Positions 5,553 to 7,779 of a stretch of 7,779 nt of DNA are shown here, in pieces (positions within the stretch are counted from its first letter, which is position 1; the number at the start of each line of letters is the position of its first letter). The DNA comes from Bryobacteraceae bacterium. GTDB taxonomy: Bacteria; Acidobacteriota; Terriglobia; Bryobacterales; Bryobacteraceae. Below the pieces are notes generated by a model. That model was given only the letters and a program-made list of their open reading frames with translations. It did not search any database and was not told the DNA's origin. The DNA is taken from assembly GCA_025350445.1 (NCBI GenBank), contig JANXXV010000799.1, forward strand, positions 1-7,779, read 5' to 3'. Made by a program: the position numbers and the translations under genes.

Positions 5553-7064
5553 TTGCGCTTGCGCTCCTCGATGGCGACGCTTACCGGGCTCGCCTTTCAT
5601 TACGCCGGCTCGTATTTGTTTGGCCTGGCGTTGTGGACCGACACGATTGCCGAGTGGATCATGGCGCGCACCCCGTCGCGCTGGGCTGTTTCTCTACTGG
5701 AGACTTTCGGTGTCTGGGCGAAGCCGCTTGCCGCCACGGGGGGATTGGCCACGCTGGGATTCGCGGTGCTATTGGTGGCGATGCTGGGCCGCCGGTGGAT
5801 GTGGCCGGGGGCTTTGGTTGCCGGTTTGGCGTTGGCGGGTATATTCGGCTACTGGTCTATTCCGGGGCAGTTGTTGTTCTGGCTTCCGGCGATGGCCGTG
5901 CTGCTTTTACCGCTCCCTGACGGTCGCGGCTCGGACGGCTTACTGAGCCGCGACCGTCAGGAAGCGGTGGGCCCGCCTGTGGCGGGATATGACAGTGATG
6001 TGGACGCGCAAGTTGCTGACTCCAGGCGCGACCACTCGGGAGCGGTTGCCGGTTTTAGCCGCCGTGAGGCGTTTGCGATGGCGGGTGGCACGGTAGCCGT
6101 GGCCGTCGAGAGCTACCTGCGGAACAAGTCGCTGGCGGCACGCGCGGTGGAGCCAACGGCACTTGCGCCGTTCGCTCCAAGCCTCAACCGCGACACCTTC
6201 GGTGACGGTTTGGTGCGAAAGCGCATTACTCCGGTAAGTGAATTTTACGGCATGAGCAAGAACACGGTGGACCCCGTGATAGATCCGGCAACCTGGCGGC
6301 TGAAGATCACGCACGATGGCGGGCCTGTCCGTGAATTTACTTACGCCGAACTGCTTTCCCTGCCGCGGACAGGCAGGTTCGTCACGCTGCGCTGCATCAG
6401 CAACACGCTGAAATCTGATCTAATGGGAACCGCCCACTGGAATGGAATCTATCTCTCTCAACTGCTGGACCGGCGGCAGCTTGCCGCTACGATTGTGGAG
6501 CTGGCTGTGATCGGAGCGGATGGCCACGGAGACAGTTTTTCACTGGACTATGCGTTCTCAAATGAGACGCTTTTTGCCATCGGCATGAACGGAGAAACGC
6601 TGAACCGGACTCACGGATTCCCGATACGGCTGCTGACGCCGCGCTACTACGGGCTGAAGAATGTGAAATGGATATCGGAACTGGCTTTTGATTCGAAGCC
6701 CTATAGCGGAACATGGCCCAGGCTGGGCTACACCAAGGAGCCGGTGATCCACACCGCGTCGCACATCGATCGGGTGGAACGGCTGCCGGGGCGAATTCGC
6801 TGCGGGGGGGCCTCGTTCGCAGGCAGCCGCGGCATTCGCGCGGTGCGGGTTCGTGCCGATCAGGGGCCCTGGGTGGACGCCACGCTCGAACCGGCACTTT
6901 CGGAATACACGCTTACGCGTTGGGTAGCGGAGATTCCGGTTAGCGCGGCGGGCGTGATTGAAGCGCGCGCCCAGGACGGACTTGGCGCGTGGCAATCGAG
7001 TGCGGAGACGCCGCTGTTTCCGAACGGCGTAGATGGGCCGAGCCTGCGGAGCGTCTCCTTTTGA
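5553..7064 (+). CDS. Membrane-anchored molybdopterin oxidoreductase (sulfite oxidase/MsrP fold)
   Basis: A protein of 503 residues in two parts. Residues 1-121 are hydrophobic, with about four membrane helices (roughly 13-28, 59-78, 84-101 and 105-121). A polar linker (122-167) follows, then FSRREAFAMAGGTVAVAV (168-185), which resembles a twin-arginine export signal. From about residue 225 comes a sulfite-oxidase-type molybdopterin domain: TPVSEFYGMSKN (226-237), the probable molybdenum-ligand Cys281 in TLRCISN, HWNGIYLSQLLD, GFPIRLLTPRYYGLKNVKW and a C-terminal FPNGVDG. The catalytic domain probably faces the periplasm. MsrP-type proteins usually carry a Tat signal at the N-terminus; here it sits behind a membrane domain. 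I prefer the TTG at 5553, behind TGGAGGG (5536-5542); ATG 5571 lacks a ribosome site, and TTG 5490 would overlap crtB. Substrate unknown. Residues 120-139 come from a palindromic repeat. Confidence 0.85.
   Translation: MRLRSSMATLTGLAFHYAGSYLFGLALWTDTIAEWIMARTPSRWAVSLLETFGVWAKPLAATGGLATLGFAVLLVAMLGRRWMWPGALVAGLALAGIFGYWSIPGQLLFWLPAMAVLLLPLPDGRGSDGLLSRDRQEAVGPPVAGYDSDVDAQVADSRRDHSGAVAGFSRREAFAMAGGTVAVAVESYLRNKSLAARAVEPTALAPFAPSLNRDTFGDGLVRKRITPVSEFYGMSKNTVDPVIDPATWRLKITHDGGPVREFTYAELLSLPRTGRFVTLRCISNTLKSDLMGTAHWNGIYLSQLLDRRQLAATIVELAVIGADGHGDSFSLDYAFSNETLFAIGMNGETLNRTHGFPIRLLTPRYYGLKNVKWISELAFDSKPYSGTWPRLGYTKEPVIHTASHIDRVERLPGRIRCGGASFAGSRGIRAVRVRADQGPWVDATLEPALSEYTLTRWVAEIPVSAAGVIEARAQDGLGAWQSSAETPLFPNGVDGPSLRSVSF
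5909..5968. repeat. 60-bp REP-like palindrome inside the molybdoenzyme gene
   Basis: Positions 5909-5932 and 5945-5968 are 24-nt inverted arms with a single mismatch (C5915 against A5962); the inner 17 bp (5916-5932 with 5945-5961) pair perfectly around a 12-nt loop. The element is GC-rich, and TGACGGTCGCGGCTC is its core. It contains no stop codon in the host frame and its length is a multiple of three, so the reading frame is kept. It encodes residues 120-139 around GRGSDGLLSRDRQEAV, exactly between the last membrane helix and the exported domain. A second small hairpin, CCCGCC-TGT-GGCGGG, follows at 5972-5986. I recall similar palindromes scattered in acidobacterial and planctomycete genomes, but that is memory, not a search. 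Only one copy is seen in this window. Confidence 0.75.
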
Positions 7065-7779
7065 CCGTCTGGCTGGTGATCGGCGTTACTGCTGGAATCT
7101 TCTTCTTTCTGATGAAATCGCGCCGGAATTATCTGGCTCTGCCGGAGCTTCCATCGTGTGCCGGGCCTATGCCGCAGGACGTCACGGTTATTATTCCGGC
7201 GCGTAATGAAGAGAAAAATATCGAAAGGGTGGTAAAGAGTTTTCCGGGAATTCCGGTGATTGTGGTGGACGACGATTCCAGTGACCGGACCGCGGAGATC
7301 GCCCTTGCCGCCGGTGCGAAGGTGATCAAGGCGCCGCCGCTTTCCAAAGGCGCCGCAGGCAAGCCGAACGCATGCCAGGCGGGCGCGAACGCCTGCGAAT
7401 CGGACTACATCCTGTTTGTCGACGCCGACACTTACTACAAGCCGGATTTCCTGCCTTCGTTGATGGCCTACACACGGGGCGAGTCGCTCGACATGGTTAC
7501 CGCGTTTCTGAAACAGGATTGCGTGACGTGGTCTGAAAAGCTGGTGCTGCCCTATGCCTTCGCGCTTTATTTCTGCGGCGTGAATGCGCGGAACGTGAAT
7601 TCGAAGAAGTCGTTCGACGCGCTGGCGAATGGCCAATGCCTCCTGTTCCGGCGAAGCATCTACAACTTTATTGGCGGGCATGGCGCGGTGGCGGCAAGCA
7701 TCATTGAAGACGTGATGCTTGCATTCATCGCCAAGCGCCACCGGATCAAGTTGCGGGTTTTACGCTCGGAAAAGCTTGG
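7061..7779 (+). CDS. Family 2 glycosyltransferase, possibly carotenoid-modifying; 3' end beyond the window
   Basis: An open frame of 239 complete codons runs from TTG 7061 to the window edge. Residues 2-17 form a hydrophobic N-terminal membrane anchor. A GT-A catalytic domain follows: VTVIIPARNEEKNI (41-54), VVDDDSSDRT (68-77), the metal-binding DAD (121-123), and GGHGAVAASIIEDVMLA (205-221) with Glu216-Asp217 as the acidic catalytic motif. This layout resembles the membrane-bound GT2 enzymes of carotenoid and hopanoid loci (CrtQ, CruC, HpnI types), and the operon context favours transfer of a sugar to a carotenoid or its acid. Donor and acceptor cannot be read from sequence. The TTG overlaps the TGA of the molybdoenzyme gene by 4 bp, with GGAG at 7048-7051 and 9-nt spacing, a layout typical of translational coupling. 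C-terminal membrane helices, common in this group, would lie beyond the window. Confidence 0.85.
   Translation, partial: MTVWLVIGVTAGIFFFLMKSRRNYLALPELPSCAGPMPQDVTVIIPARNEEKNIERVVKSFPGIPVIVVDDDSSDRTAEIALAAGAKVIKAPPLSKGAAGKPNACQAGANACESDYILFVDADTYYKPDFLPSLMAYTRGESLDMVTAFLKQDCVTWSEKLVLPYAFALYFCGVNARNVNSKKSFDALANGQCLLFRRSIYNFIGGHGAVAASIIEDVMLAFIAKRHRIKLRVLRSEKL

Noticed and set aside
6860..7741. Long minus-strand open frame of 293 codons opposite the molybdoenzyme and glycosyltransferase genes
   Set aside because: It spans the junction of two well-supported rightward genes, has no recognisable motif, and is the kind of shadow frame that GC-rich codon use creates.

Overview
The window is GC-rich chromosomal DNA from a bacterium. 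The protein style and the GC-rich palindromic repeat suggest an acidobacterium, perhaps near Solibacter/Bryobacterales, but that assignment is inference from memory and not the result of a search. It contains no transposase, integrase, CRISPR array, rRNA or complete tRNA gene.

Left part (1-2186), small housekeeping and regulatory genes. Two genes run leftwards: a macro-domain protein (423-908, probable ADP-ribose or O-acetyl-ADP-ribose hydrolase), followed 6 bp later by an unrecognised protein that continues past the left edge (416 to 1). A HAD-family phosphatase (928-1614) runs rightwards, its start codon only 19 bp from that of the macro-domain gene; both probably use one tiny AT-rich promoter island. 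A receiver-like protein (1713-2186) follows. The usual phospho-acceptor Asp of that receiver is replaced by Glu.

Middle (2187-2388), a 202-bp intergenic region. It holds a strong hairpin (2235-2269) and two overlapping small dyads directly in front of the next start codon. The downstream operon probably begins here.

Right part (2389-7779), one tightly packed rightward operon for a C40 carotenoid: crtE-like geranylgeranyl diphosphate synthase, crtI phytoene desaturase, crtB phytoene synthase, a membrane-anchored molybdopterin oxidoreductase of the sulfite-oxidase/MsrP fold, and a family 2 glycosyltransferase cut by the right edge. Genes overlap by 38, 22 and 4 bp or are 5 bp apart, and three of the five appear to start with TTG. 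CrtE would make GGPP, CrtB would join two GGPP into phytoene, and CrtI would desaturate it to a lycopene- or neurosporene-like pigment. The glycosyltransferase may glycosylate the finished carotenoid. No cyclase, hydratase or hydroxylase is seen, so the role of the molybdoenzyme inside this operon is the main open question.

The most unusual structural feature is a 60-bp near-perfect palindrome (5909-5968) inside the molybdoenzyme gene. It is translated in frame as a 20-residue stretch between the membrane part and the catalytic part.
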